Part shown: one piece after another, positions 1-9,415 of the stretch
How the letters are laid out: every line of letters begins with the position of its first letter
How positions within the stretch are numbered: the stretch's first letter is position 1
NCBI GenBank assembly: GCA_963712835.1
Contig: CAVQJJ010000006.1
Coordinates: 372,001-436,000 of the forward strand
Reading direction: 5' to 3'
DNA from: DATARH01 sp963712835
GTDB lineage: Bacteria; Pseudomonadota; Alphaproteobacteria; ATCC43930; CGMCC-115725
DNA: 64,000 bases
Made by a program: the position numbers and the translations under genes
The notes under the pieces: generated by a model
Told to the model about the DNA's origin: nothing
The model's input: the letters and a program-made list of their open reading frames with translations, nothing else
Databases searched by the model: none

Positions 1-921
1 GCGTCGGTTCAGGCTCTGCTGGAAGATTGCATCGGCGAGTCGGTTCGCCGTCTGGTCGAGAGGCATTCGGTGCGCCGCCTCGGCCTCAGCGGCGGGGTGT
101 TCGCCAATGTCCGGCTCAACCGCCTGCTGGCGGAGACCCTGCCGGTCGACGAATTATTCATCGTGCCGCCGATGGGCGACGACGGGCTGGTGATCGGTGG
201 CGCGCTGCAATTCCTGTTGGAGCGCGACGGCCTTGCTCACTGGCTCGCGCAGCGGCGCCGGCTCGGCAACGTCTATTGGGGCGGCGCGCATGACGGACAT
301 ATTGCCGCGCAGCTCGACGGCGCGGCGGGCATCACGCGCATCGCCGGAAGCCCGGCTTCGCTGACCGCCGAATGGCTGGCCGCGGGGAAGATCGGCGCGA
401 TCTACCACGGCCGGATGGAGTATGGCCCACGGGCACTCGGGGCGCGCTCAATTCTGGCGAGCCCCGCCGACGCTGGCGTCAATCGTACGCTGAACGACCG
501 GTTGAAGCGCAGCGAGTTCATGCCATTCGCCCCGGTCGTCGCCGAAGGCGATGCGGCGGAGCTGTTCGATATCGGCGGCGTCAATCGCTATGCGGCCCAT
601 TTCATGACCATCGCCTGCGATGTCCGGCGCGAATGGCGCGACCGCATCCCCGCCGTCGTCCATATCGACGGCAGTGCTCGCCCGCAGATCATCGGTCGGG
701 CCGAAAACCCGCTTTATTTCGACATCCTTGCGGCATTCGAGGCGCGCACCGGGTTGAAGGCGCTGGTCAACACCAGCTTCAACGTCCACGAGGAGCCGAT
801 CGTCAATCGCGCCGAGGATTGCCGCCGCGCCTTGGAGGAAGGGAGGGTTGATTTTGTCGTCACCGCCCAAGCGATGTGGTCTCACGCCAAAGCCAACACC
901 GATATGTCCGGGCCTGAATGA
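1..921 (+). CDS. Carbamoyltransferase, NodU/CmcH family (C-terminal part)
   Basis: The open frame runs in from the left edge of the window, so the N-terminal half is missing. The visible part carries the family signature YGPRALGARSILASP followed by N-x-x-x-K-x-R-E/S-x-F-x-P-F-A-P, here NDRLKRSEFMPFAPVV. It ends with the conserved NTSFN and EPIV block (residues about 255-270 of the visible part). Enzymes of this family move a carbamoyl group from carbamoyl phosphate to a hydroxyl group of a sugar, antibiotic or Nod factor. The acceptor cannot be read from the sequence. No neighbouring biosynthetic genes are visible to the right, so its pathway must be judged from the DNA to the left. Confidence 0.9.
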   Translation, partial: ASVQALLEDCIGESVRRLVERHSVRRLGLSGGVFANVRLNRLLAETLPVDELFIVPPMGDDGLVIGGALQFLLERDGLAHWLAQRRRLGNVYWGGAHDGHIAAQLDGAAGITRIAGSPASLTAEWLAAGKIGAIYHGRMEYGPRALGARSILASPADAGVNRTLNDRLKRSEFMPFAPVVAEGDAAELFDIGGVNRYAAHFMTIACDVRREWRDRIPAVVHIDGSARPQIIGRAENPLYFDILAAFEARTGLKALVNTSFNVHEEPIVNRAEDCRRALEEGRVDFVVTAQAMWSHAKANTDMSGPE

Positions 922-959
922 GCTTGGTGTTCAGCGCACTGGCGGCCCGCCGCGGGAGG

Positions 960-2129
960 CTACGGGTCGCCGCCCGCACCTCTGCGTGCCCGGATCTCCG
1001 ACGAGGAAGTGTCGACGCGGAAACGGTGCTCGGGGATTTCGGTGAAGAGGTCGGCGTAGCGCTTCGGCACCGGGATGTCCTTCAGCGCCCGCACGCGCCC
1101 TGCCGCGTCGAGGCGAACCGCCACCAGAAAGCCGCCCCCGGCATCGGCGATCTCGTCGAGGGCGGCGTGCATGCGAGCCTCGTCACCGCCGTAATATTTC
1201 ACCCCGAACAACCGCTCCGCCGTATCGACGCCGACCACGAAAATCGTCCCCGGAAACAGCCGCGCCTTCTCGACGAAGGTCGGCGCTCGCGTCAGCTCGA
1301 CCGGCGCCTTCCCGGCGAATTGCGCCAGCCGGCGCCGCACCGTCTCGGCCGTTAGCGGCGGCTTGTCGACATTGGTGACGGAGATTTCGAAGGCCACCGG
1401 CTGCTTCCGGAATTCTTCGGCGACCTGCGCCAGCAATGTATGACCCTCATGCACCGGGTTGAACGAACCGGGGAGCAGCACCGCCGGCAGTGGCGCCGAC
1501 AGCATCATCTGCCCGTCGGGCTGGACGGTCACACGGTTGACCTCGCCCGCCAGGAGCCGATCGATCAAATCGCCGGTCGCGACATCCGTCTCCGCATAAT
1601 GTTCGTCGGCATCGAGGAGGCACTGCGGCGACGGCGCGGCTACTCCGCAGGCACGGGCCAGCCACAGCACGATCGCGCGCGCGACGAGATCTTCTTCGAC
1701 CGCGCGGTCGCGTCGACCCTTGGCCAGGACGCCGGTGCAGTGCGCGATGCCGGCGGCATTGGCGCAGGCGATGTGAAAGCGATGCTCGCCCCGGCGCGGG
1801 CGATCGCTCACCAACGCCGCTGTCGCGCCGAGACCCACCAGATCGGTGCCCGCCGGCGTGAACTTGGCGGCGCGCGTCCGCGCGACTTGGGCCATGGCGA
1901 TGGCGGTATCGGCGCTGCTGGCCTGCGCCGGCGCAAAGCCGAGGAACGCCGCGAGCGCGTGCTCGTCGTAGGGTACTTGCGCCTCGATCAGCAGCCGCGA
2001 GCCGCCGGGAATGCGCAACAGCTCGCCGATCGCCCCGCTGCCGCCGCCGGTGATCGCCAGCGTCGCTTTGCGGCCGGACGCGTGCAGCGCCGAGATCAAT
2101 TGTCGCCACGCGGCGTCCGGCAAGCTCAT
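960..2129 (-). CDS. CinA/PncC-type NMN amidohydrolase fused to a NadD-like nucleotidyltransferase
   Basis: Two domains are visible in 389 residues. Residues 1 to about 165 look like the CinA C-terminal (PncC) domain, with the glycine-rich AITGGGSGAIGE segment and a later GLGATAAL block. From about residue 220 there is a nucleotidylyltransferase fold: PGSFNPVHEGH supplies the HxGH nucleotide-binding motif, and SSSEIRARRG near the C terminus corresponds to the (S/T)ST-x-(I/V)R motif. PncC deamidates nicotinamide mononucleotide to nicotinate mononucleotide and NadD adenylates that product. The fusion could therefore channel NMN recycling, which is inference. The gene converges with the carbamoyltransferase end. 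A nicotinate phosphoribosyltransferase lies at 45.7 kb but is not linked. Confidence 0.75.
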   Translation of the reverse strand: MSLPDAAWRQLISALHASGRKATLAITGGGSGAIGELLRIPGGSRLLIEAQVPYDEHALAAFLGFAPAQASSADTAIAMAQVARTRAAKFTPAGTDLVGLGATAALVSDRPRRGEHRFHIACANAAGIAHCTGVLAKGRRDRAVEEDLVARAIVLWLARACGVAAPSPQCLLDADEHYAETDVATGDLIDRLLAGEVNRVTVQPDGQMMLSAPLPAVLLPGSFNPVHEGHTLLAQVAEEFRKQPVAFEISVTNVDKPPLTAETVRRRLAQFAGKAPVELTRAPTFVEKARLFPGTIFVVGVDTAERLFGVKYYGGDEARMHAALDEIADAGGGFLVAVRLDAAGRVRALKDIPVPKRYADLFTEIPEHRFRVDTSSSEIRARRGAGGDP

Positions 2130-2275
2130 GACGCATGTGGGTCCAAAGCGGAAAACACCTCGCGAACGGTGGAAGACGGTTCGGACAAAGTCAACAGACC
2201 GGCGCCTCGCTTGTCACACTGTTGTCACGTTACCTACGGTAGATGAGGCCCGCGCCCCAGTACCTGAGGTTATCC

Positions 2276-3979
2276 ATGAGCTCGCGCCAGCTTCTGCTAT
2301 CCGCCGCCGCCATCGCCCTTTTCGCCCCGCTTGCCGCGCCGCCCTCGGCGCTGGCGCAATCGCAAGGCGCCGTCGCGCCGGCGAGCCCCTCCGCCGACCA
2401 GCCTGAGGCCGCGAAAACCGCGACCCCGATCAAGCACTTGGTGGTGATCTTCCAGGAGAATGTCTCGTTCGACCATTATTTCGCGACCTACCCCAAGGCC
2501 ACGAACCCGCCGGGCGAGCCGGAATTCACCGCCGCCCCCAACACCCCGCGGGTCAACAACCTCGCCACCGCCAACGTGTTGACCAACAACCCCAATTTCA
2601 CCAACAAGGAAAACGGCGCCGACGCCGCTGAGCCGTTCCGCCTCGACCGCACCCAAGCGGCCACCGCCGACCAGAATCACGCTTATACCGCCGAGCAGCA
2701 GGCCTATAATGGCGGCAAGGCCGATCTCTTCCCGAAATACACCGGCAAGGGCACGCCGGGCGGCGCCGGCGCGTTCGGCACCAAGGGCCTGGTGATGGGC
2801 TATTACGACGGCAACACCGTCGGCGCGTTCTGGCAATACGCCCAGCATTTCGCGATGAGCGACAACGCCTTCAACGACACTTACGGTCCCTCGACCCCCG
2901 GCGCGCTCACCGTCGTCTCCGGCCAGACCAACGGCATGAAGATCGTCGCCACCACCAAGCATCCTTCAACCGTCGCCAACGGCTCGTACTACATCAAGGA
3001 CGGGCAGGGCGGCTTCACGATGATCAACGACGTGCAGCCCGGTTACGATGCCTGCTCGAAGCCGAGCGACCAGGCGATGATGACCGGAAAGAACATCGGC
3101 GACCTGCTCAATGCCGGCGGCGTCTCCTGGGGCGGGTTCATGGGCGGGTTCGATCTTGGCATCAAGAACGCCAACGGCACCACCGGCTGTCGGCGCAGCA
3201 CCCATTCCCCGACAGTCGGCAACGACATGGTCGATTATCTGCCGCACCACAACTGGTTCCAGTATTACCAGACGACCGCCAACCCCAAGCACGAGCGGCC
3301 GAGCTCGCCCGCCGCGATAGGCTACAGCCTTGAGCACGACGGCACGACCCGCGACCCGGCGAACCACGAATACGACCTGCACGACTTCTACGACGCCGTG
3401 AACGTCGGCGATTTCCCGTCCGTCTCGTACATCAAAATGCCGGCCTACCAGGACGGCCATGCCGGCTATTCCGACCCGCTCGACGAGCAGGCGGGGGTGG
3501 CCGCGCTCGTCAATTTCATCGAGCAGCAGCCGGCGTGGAAGGACACCACGGTCATCGTCACCTATGACGATTCCGACGGCTGGTACGACCACGCCTTCGC
3601 CAAGACGGCGAGCGCGTCGTTCGACGAGGCCGACCAGCTCAACGGCCCCGGCAAATGCGGCGCCGGCACGGCCAAGCCCGGCGTCGGCGGCAAGCCGGTC
3701 AACGGCCGCTGCGGGCCGGGCGCGCGGATCCCGTTTCTGGTGATCTCGCCCTTCGCCCGCGCCAATTTCGTCAGCCATCGGCAGATTTCCACCGCCTCGG
3801 TGGTGCGTTTTATCGAGGATAATTGGCTCAAGGGCGCCCGCCTCGGGGGCGGCTCGTTCGATGCGGCCGCCGGCCCCATCCTCGACATGTTCGAGTTCGC
3901 CGGCGGCGGCAAGACGACGGCGATCTATCTCGACCCCAAGCAGGGCACGCCGCTTGCCGCGCCGCCCACCGGGCAGTAA
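2276..3979 (+). CDS. Secreted phospholipase C / acid phosphatase (phosphoesterase family)
   Basis: The protein begins with a clear signal peptide (MSSRQLLLSAAAIALFAPL, Ala-rich, ending near ALAQ). It then has the phosphoesterase family start HLVVIFQENVSFDHYF, where related phospholipases read HVVIxMQENRSFDHYFG. Further family landmarks are NDTYGPSTPGALTVVSGQT and YDDSDGWYDHAF. Members hydrolyse phosphatidylcholine or act as acid phosphatases in the periplasm or outside the cell, and the substrate is not fixed by the motifs. The ATG at 2276 is chosen because the signal peptide begins there and a GAGG lies about 9 bases upstream. An in-frame ATG at 2243 would add 11 unlikely residues. A cytochrome c peroxidase follows on the same strand, so periplasmic co-expression is possible. 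Confidence 0.88.
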   Translation: MSSRQLLLSAAAIALFAPLAAPPSALAQSQGAVAPASPSADQPEAAKTATPIKHLVVIFQENVSFDHYFATYPKATNPPGEPEFTAAPNTPRVNNLATANVLTNNPNFTNKENGADAAEPFRLDRTQAATADQNHAYTAEQQAYNGGKADLFPKYTGKGTPGGAGAFGTKGLVMGYYDGNTVGAFWQYAQHFAMSDNAFNDTYGPSTPGALTVVSGQTNGMKIVATTKHPSTVANGSYYIKDGQGGFTMINDVQPGYDACSKPSDQAMMTGKNIGDLLNAGGVSWGGFMGGFDLGIKNANGTTGCRRSTHSPTVGNDMVDYLPHHNWFQYYQTTANPKHERPSSPAAIGYSLEHDGTTRDPANHEYDLHDFYDAVNVGDFPSVSYIKMPAYQDGHAGYSDPLDEQAGVAALVNFIEQQPAWKDTTVIVTYDDSDGWYDHAFAKTASASFDEADQLNGPGKCGAGTAKPGVGGKPVNGRCGPGARIPFLVISPFARANFVSHRQISTASVVRFIEDNWLKGARLGGGSFDAAAGPILDMFEFAGGGKTTAIYLDPKQGTPLAAPPTGQ

Positions 3980-4000
3980 CGCGCCCCCTTCATCGCCTTT

Positions 4001-4103
4001 CCCGCGCAAGCGAGAACCCAGGAGCGAGCGACGTATCAATGCGGTTCGTGTGTGAGGGCTTTGAATAGTTCGCGTAGTGGCCCTGGGCCTCCGCTTTCGC
4101 GGG
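4001..4103. repeat. Palindromic extragenic repeat (REP-like)
   Basis: Arms at 4001-4022 (CCCGCGCAAGCGAGAACCCAG and one more base) and 4081-4103 (starting CCCTGGGCCTCCGC) are imperfect inverted complements around a 58-base centre. It has the same general style as the repeats at 43.4 kb and 60.9 kb. The right half lies inside the only open frame leading into the next gene. Confidence 0.65.
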
Positions 4104-5431
4104 AGAGACGAGCTCGTGGTTTCGCAGTCGCCGCACTCAGCCTCTGCGTCGCCGCGACCGCGGCGGATGATCCGCCCATCGCCGACCCCGGCATGAACCC
4201 GCACCCCGTGCGTCTCGTCCGCTCGGAGTCAAAGCCGCTCTCGGCGATGGCGCAGCTCGGCAAGCTGTTGTTTTACGACACCAGCCTGTCGTTCTCCGGC
4301 AGGCTCTCCTGCGCGTCGTGCCACAGCCCCGACCACGCCTATGGCCCGGCGACCGGCAAGCCCGCGGTAATGGGTGGCCCCGCCCTCAAGGACGAGGGCG
4401 TGCGCGCCGTCCCCTCGCTGATGTACCTGGAGCGCCAGCCCAATTTCAGCATCGGCGTCGACAACGAGGAGAACGAGAACGTCAACCTCGCGCAGCTCGC
4501 GCTGCTCGGCCAGGACGCGGCGCGCGCGCGGAAGGTCGCGACCGACACCGCCGCCGCCGGCGCCAATTTCGTCCCCCAGGGCGGCCTTTTCTGGGACGGC
4601 CGCGCCGACACGCTGCAGCAGCAGGCATTGGCCCCGCTCACCAGCCCGATCGAGATGGCCGCCAGCAGCGTCGCCGAAGTCACCGGCAAACTGCGCCGCG
4701 AGCCTTACGCCGCCCGTTTCATCCAGCTTTTCGGCCCGCGAATCTTCGACGACCCGCAGTTTGCCGTCGCCGAGGCGCTTTCCGCGATCAGCCGCTACGA
4801 GATAGAGGAGCCGAGCTTTCACCCCTACACCAGCAAGTTCGATTACTGGCTCGAAGGCCGCGCCCGGTTGAGCGCGCAGGAGCTGCGCGGCTTCGCGCTG
4901 TTCAACGACCCGAAAAAGGCCAATTGCGGCGGCTGCCACCTCGACGACCCGACCCCCGACGGCCTGCCGCCGCTCTTCACCGACCACCAGTTCGAAGCGC
5001 TGGGCGTGCCGCGCAACAAGGCGCTCGCCGCCAATGCCGACCCGGCCTATGTCGACCTCGGCATTTGCGGCCCCTATCGCACCGACATGAGCGGCCAGAC
5101 GCAATATTGCGCAATGTTCGGCACGCCCACCCTGCGCAATGTCGCGACCCGCCAGGTGTTCATGCACAACGGCGTCTACAAGACGCTCGAACAGGTGCTC
5201 GATTTTTACGATTTCCGCGACGTCGCGCCGGACAAAATCTACCCGCGCGCCGCCGACGGCACGGTGCTCAAATACGACGACATCCCCCTGAAATACCGCG
5301 CCAACGTCGATGTCGCCGACCCGCCCTTCGACCGCCACCTCGGCGACCAACCCGCGATGACCGCCCAGGACGAAGCCGATATCATCGCCTTTTTAAAGAC
5401 GCTGACGGATGGGTATCAGCCGAAGCCGTAA
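4052..5431 (+). CDS. Di-haem cytochrome c peroxidase (MauG/CcpA family)
   Basis: Two c-type haem motifs are present, CASCH (about residue 88) and CGGCH (about residue 291). The family blocks LFYDTSLSFSG, GLFWDGRADTLQ and HNGVYKTLEQVLDFYDFR also match di-haem peroxidases that reduce H2O2 in the periplasm with electrons from small cytochromes or azurin. A hydrophobic export segment, GFAVAALSLCVAATAADDPP, lies near residues 22-42. The start is odd: the only in-frame start codons are upstream (GTG at 4052) and the coding sequence before the export segment is made from a palindromic repeat. The native N terminus may have been replaced, or translation may use an unusual codon. A remnant of a second gene of this family lies at 22550-22628. 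Confidence 0.85.
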   Translation: MRALNSSRSGPGPPLSRERRARGFAVAALSLCVAATAADDPPIADPGMNPHPVRLVRSESKPLSAMAQLGKLLFYDTSLSFSGRLSCASCHSPDHAYGPATGKPAVMGGPALKDEGVRAVPSLMYLERQPNFSIGVDNEENENVNLAQLALLGQDAARARKVATDTAAAGANFVPQGGLFWDGRADTLQQQALAPLTSPIEMAASSVAEVTGKLRREPYAARFIQLFGPRIFDDPQFAVAEALSAISRYEIEEPSFHPYTSKFDYWLEGRARLSAQELRGFALFNDPKKANCGGCHLDDPTPDGLPPLFTDHQFEALGVPRNKALAANADPAYVDLGICGPYRTDMSGQTQYCAMFGTPTLRNVATRQVFMHNGVYKTLEQVLDFYDFRDVAPDKIYPRAADGTVLKYDDIPLKYRANVDVADPPFDRHLGDQPAMTAQDEADIIAFLKTLTDGYQPKP

Positions 5432-5549
5432 GCGACGCTGCCAGAGACCCGCTTTTGCCCCTTTTGCGACACTCGACCCAGTGTCAACTTGGGTAGGTCG
5501 AACTGGGGTCACATTTCGATGCGGAGTAGTGAATGTTGCTACTTGCCCG

Positions 5550-8500
5550 TTACGGATGGAGGGCCACGATGATGTCATCGAGCCGTAGAAAAAGGCTGTT
5601 GAGATCGACGCGGCTGCGGGGCGTCGAGCCGAGCCCGACGACGACATAACGCAGCGGCTTGCCGCCCGCCACGCGCTCGACGATCGCACAGTCGTGGCTG
5701 CGCGAATCGTCCCCGAAACCGATCTTGGAAATAACCGTGCCGGGCGCCCGGCCGTCGTTCGCGAGAGCGGCACGGATGTAGCTGCCGATGCCGGAAGCGC
5801 CGGTCATCAGCCGAACCATCTCCGGGTCCGCCGCAGTGTCGACCAGCTTGCCGGTCGCGAGGCGGGACATGAGCCGCGCGACCTGACGGGCCGTCCCGGT
5901 GATGTTGCTCGTTTTCCGGCCCTGGGCGCGCTGCCAACGCGGGCTCAGCGATTGGCCGGCGCGATTTGCCTGCGGTGCCGCGGGCGGGTTCGGCAGCCAA
6001 TCGTGGTTCGCGTAATCTGCCGACAGCCAGAGCCCATTGTGCTGCGTCGCATCGAACAGCCCGGCGCCCGCAAGGACGCCATTGATGTACGGAAAGCTCA
6101 GCGCCCGGATGCACAGCCCCGCTGCATCGTCGTTGGACCAGCGCAGCATGAGACGCATCCAATCACGGAACTTGCCGATGGGCCGGCCTAGTTCGCCAAC
6201 CGCGTCGATCCGTTCATCGCCCACGGCCGGCGAGGCCGCCGCGAAATCGACGCCACCGGTGGAGGAGAAGGTGAAAATCTCCGCAATTTTAGGAAAGCCG
6301 CTGGGCAGTTTGGGAAAGGCGGCGTTCAGTTTGGGGGCCCACGCGGCTTCCAGCGCCGCGATGACTGGCTTCTCCCACCCTGCCGACGCCGTCGACAGAC
6401 CGGCATGGACGGCCGCGGTGACCTGCCCTTGGACCCGCGAGCGCAGCTCAAAGGCCGCGTAGGCCGCCGAGATTTTCTGTAAGCTGCCGACAAAGAGCAT
6501 CTCCTGATCGTTGAAGCCGGCATAAGGCGGTACCGCCGGATTGTCGGTCAGGTCGATCAGCCCGGCGCACAGTCCTGACAGCGTGTGGTCGCTTGCGACG
6601 GCCGACATCAGGCTATTGAGCGCCCCGTCCGTCGTGTCCAACGGCAGTGGGTCGGTCGTCACATTGGGGAATGGATCGACGACCGGCGCCCGCGGCATTG
6701 CCGTGGACGGTATCTCGTGCGCTCGCAGGACCTCGCTCCGGCCGCCGTTTTCCGACGGCGGCTCGACCTCGTGAGCCCGGGCGGCAGGCGCAGCGACGCC
6801 ATCGCAAATCCAGCTATTGCCGTCAAACCGCTCGATGTGGATGCGGTCGTCGGCGCCGCGAAACGCAATGACTGCCTCGGCGCCATTGGTCGTGGCGACG
6901 GGATCGGCGGCGGCCTGGTGCGCCGGATCGGCGCAGACGGGTTGGTGGTGCCATCGGCCGCCCTCCAGCCAGAATTCGTAGATCATGCTGTCGGTGCTGC
7001 GATAGACGACGTGCGGCTGGTCGTGGAGGGCGAAGCAAGTCGGATGCCCGGCACAGGCTTTGGCTCGAGTGGTCGATGTCTGCGTCGCGGTCATCAGATT
7101 GGTCGGCGCCCCGTCATGAAGGGCGATGACCCAAAGATCGCCGCGCACAGCCCGGAACACGACGCCGACGCCCGCGGACGTCTCGTAGACGCACGGAGAA
7201 TAGGTCGCGGCGGGCATGTCGGGAGCGAGATTCCGCCCGAGCGTAGTCAGATCGTCATGCCGCCATTGCGCGCCGTCCCACGCGACGTCGACCAGATGTC
7301 CGTCGTGATCGACACGCCCGACGATATGCGTGACCGCGCCACTGACATACACCGAAGCAGGACCGGTAGCGATGCCGGTATGCGGGGCGGATCGTAGGCC
7401 GGCATTGGTCAAAGCACCGCCCAGCCGCTGCCATGTGCTGCCCGATTTGATCAACAGATGCCAATCGTCATCGTCACCGACATAGGTGACGTGACAACGT
7501 CCGTCGGACAGCACCGCACGAGGATCTTGCAGCGGCTTGATCGGCACCCCGCCGGCGGCCATGTCCTCGATATTCGACACAAGCCACTGCGTGGGCGCGG
7601 CCACGGTGGCGATCAGCTCGACCAGGTGGTCGCCGCTCCTGACATAGATGAACAGGGCCGTCGCGCTGGCCAACAGCGTGGGGTCTCCCGCATCCCCGCC
7701 GAGCGTGGCCTGCAAATCCTGATCGGCGCCGGTGGACTGGTCGAGCAGGTGCAGATGATCGTCGAGCCCGGCATAGGCGACATAGGGCGATCGGCCGGCA
7801 TACGCGATGCCGCAGCGGCCGATATCGGCAAGACCGCGCAGCTCGGATACCGAGCCTTGGAACGCGTCGAAATCGATGCCGTCATAGGCGATGCCGGGTT
7901 CCTGGTAATCGGGATAGTGGACGTTGCTGAACCAGTAGCTCTTCGGATCCCGCTGCGAGCCCTTCTCGCCGTACTGGATGAACTTCCAGCCATGCGCCCA
8001 ATTGCCCACCGCCATGTCGCCGACGTCGCTTCTCGCCCCCGTGGGGTGGTAGACGGTCCATAGCGGGTAATTGGCCATCGGGTGTGACGGGTCGGGATCG
8101 GGCGGATTGTTCATGTCGTCCGTGTCCGCCCACATGCGGCTGGTGTAGATGAGCGGCGTCCGGCCAAAGGCCGTCTCGATGCGGTTCAGGAAATCCTCGA
8201 CGTCGGCCAGGACCGCCTGCCGCCCGTGTTCGGGCCATCTCGCGCGATAATGATATCCCTGCTGATCGGGCAGGAGCCCCTCGTCGAGCGGATAGCGGGA
8301 ACGCTGGACTGCCGTGTGGTCGTGGTCCGGTGGGGGATGGTCGGTATGTGGGTCGATCGGCTCGTCTTCGAGATCGAGCGCCGGCGCGAGGTCGCCCGGC
8401 AGCAACGCCGGAACCTGAGCGATCACCAGGTCGGCCTGCTCGGCGACGGTTCCGCGACGCCACGGATGATCGTGCCCCGCCCCGGTCTTGTTGGCGAAAA

Positions 8501-9359
8501 AATGGTACGAGCCGCGGATCAATCCATGATTGCGCGCCGATCGGTACGATGCCGCAAACCATGCGGCATAGTCCTGCCGGCCCTGCGACGATTTTAGGAT
8601 CGCGAAGTACTTGCCGAGCCGTTTCAGATTGGCGAAGGCGGTATCGTTGATCCCGGTCGTCGACGCGTCCAGATCGACGCCGAGCGGCCAGTGGGCGACC
8701 GATGCGGGAGGCCCCATAAGCGGCGGCGGTGCCGGCACGGCCGGGTGACCGTGCTCTTCCGAGAACAAGCTCGGTTGCTGCACGGTGCTTGCGCGAACAG
8801 CAAGCGCTGCCTCCGCCGAGGTTTCGGCCTGCTCGCCATGATCGGCCGCTTCCCGAAACAGGCCGGACAGCATCCGCAAATAGGTCGGGATCGGAACAGC
8901 CGTCCCATTGAAGGGCATGAATCTCCGGCCCGCGCGGCCGAGCAGCACGGCAAGCACGGCATGCTTCGGTTCCCACGAGGACAGCGCCTGGTGCAGCGCG
9001 AAGATGGCCGGCAGGCGGCCGAGACTGGCCGGGATCTCCTCGGCCGTCAGATGCGCATGAGGGGCCGAGAGCGCGGGGCGGATCGCGGCGTAGGGGTCAA
9101 GCGCCACCACCGTCGACGTGCCCAGAGAGGCTGCGACGGGCGGGCTCGCGGCCGCCGAGGACTCGGACACGGGTGCGGACGGCAGGATCGATGTCTCATC
9201 CGTGGGTGGCACGGCGACGGCGCGACCGGTCTGCGGCAACAGGAACGGTCCTCCCGCGGCGGCCTCGTCTGCCTCATCCTGTCCGTAGAGCGTCTCGGTC
9301 TCGCCGAAGACGGCGTCGTGATCCTCGAACCGGCGAAAGTCATCGATCATCTGAGACAC
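5550..9359 (-). CDS. Multidomain muramidase (GH25) / repeat region / SxxK serine hydrolase
   Basis: This is a 1269-residue protein. Residues 1-105 are acidic then Ala/Pro-rich and carry a GGPF motif. A helical domain spans about 110-190. Residues about 225-480 resemble glycoside hydrolase 25 lysozymes: GVDLDAS at the start, FAILKSSQG, GSYHFF and a LDLED motif near residue 327 that supplies the Asp/Glu acids. About 490-870 holds repeated YVA/VVYRS/HIERFD strands that read like a beta-propeller. About 920-1269 is a class-A beta-lactamase/PBP-like domain with SLQK (SxxK, Ser near 958), WSNDD in the SxN position and KIG in the KTG position. No signal peptide is seen. The protein would cut glycan and perhaps act on peptide or D-amino-acid bonds of peptidoglycan. 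It is the last gene of a five-gene minus-strand run. The combination is not one I recognise. Confidence 0.8.
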   Translation of the reverse strand: MSQMIDDFRRFEDHDAVFGETETLYGQDEADEAAAGGPFLLPQTGRAVAVPPTDETSILPSAPVSESSAAASPPVAASLGTSTVVALDPYAAIRPALSAPHAHLTAEEIPASLGRLPAIFALHQALSSWEPKHAVLAVLLGRAGRRFMPFNGTAVPIPTYLRMLSGLFREAADHGEQAETSAEAALAVRASTVQQPSLFSEEHGHPAVPAPPPLMGPPASVAHWPLGVDLDASTTGINDTAFANLKRLGKYFAILKSSQGRQDYAAWFAASYRSARNHGLIRGSYHFFANKTGAGHDHPWRRGTVAEQADLVIAQVPALLPGDLAPALDLEDEPIDPHTDHPPPDHDHTAVQRSRYPLDEGLLPDQQGYHYRARWPEHGRQAVLADVEDFLNRIETAFGRTPLIYTSRMWADTDDMNNPPDPDPSHPMANYPLWTVYHPTGARSDVGDMAVGNWAHGWKFIQYGEKGSQRDPKSYWFSNVHYPDYQEPGIAYDGIDFDAFQGSVSELRGLADIGRCGIAYAGRSPYVAYAGLDDHLHLLDQSTGADQDLQATLGGDAGDPTLLASATALFIYVRSGDHLVELIATVAAPTQWLVSNIEDMAAGGVPIKPLQDPRAVLSDGRCHVTYVGDDDDWHLLIKSGSTWQRLGGALTNAGLRSAPHTGIATGPASVYVSGAVTHIVGRVDHDGHLVDVAWDGAQWRHDDLTTLGRNLAPDMPAATYSPCVYETSAGVGVVFRAVRGDLWVIALHDGAPTNLMTATQTSTTRAKACAGHPTCFALHDQPHVVYRSTDSMIYEFWLEGGRWHHQPVCADPAHQAAADPVATTNGAEAVIAFRGADDRIHIERFDGNSWICDGVAAPAARAHEVEPPSENGGRSEVLRAHEIPSTAMPRAPVVDPFPNVTTDPLPLDTTDGALNSLMSAVASDHTLSGLCAGLIDLTDNPAVPPYAGFNDQEMLFVGSLQKISAAYAAFELRSRVQGQVTAAVHAGLSTASAGWEKPVIAALEAAWAPKLNAAFPKLPSGFPKIAEIFTFSSTGGVDFAAASPAVGDERIDAVGELGRPIGKFRDWMRLMLRWSNDDAAGLCIRALSFPYINGVLAGAGLFDATQHNGLWLSADYANHDWLPNPPAAPQANRAGQSLSPRWQRAQGRKTSNITGTARQVARLMSRLATGKLVDTAADPEMVRLMTGASGIGSYIRAALANDGRAPGTVISKIGFGDDSRSHDCAIVERVAGGKPLRYVVVGLGSTPRSRVDLNSLFLRLDDIIVALHP

Positions 9360-9415
9360 GCGGTCCTCCGCAATAGCGCCTCACATCAGTTTTCCGCAAA
9401 TGCGCACCGCGCGGA

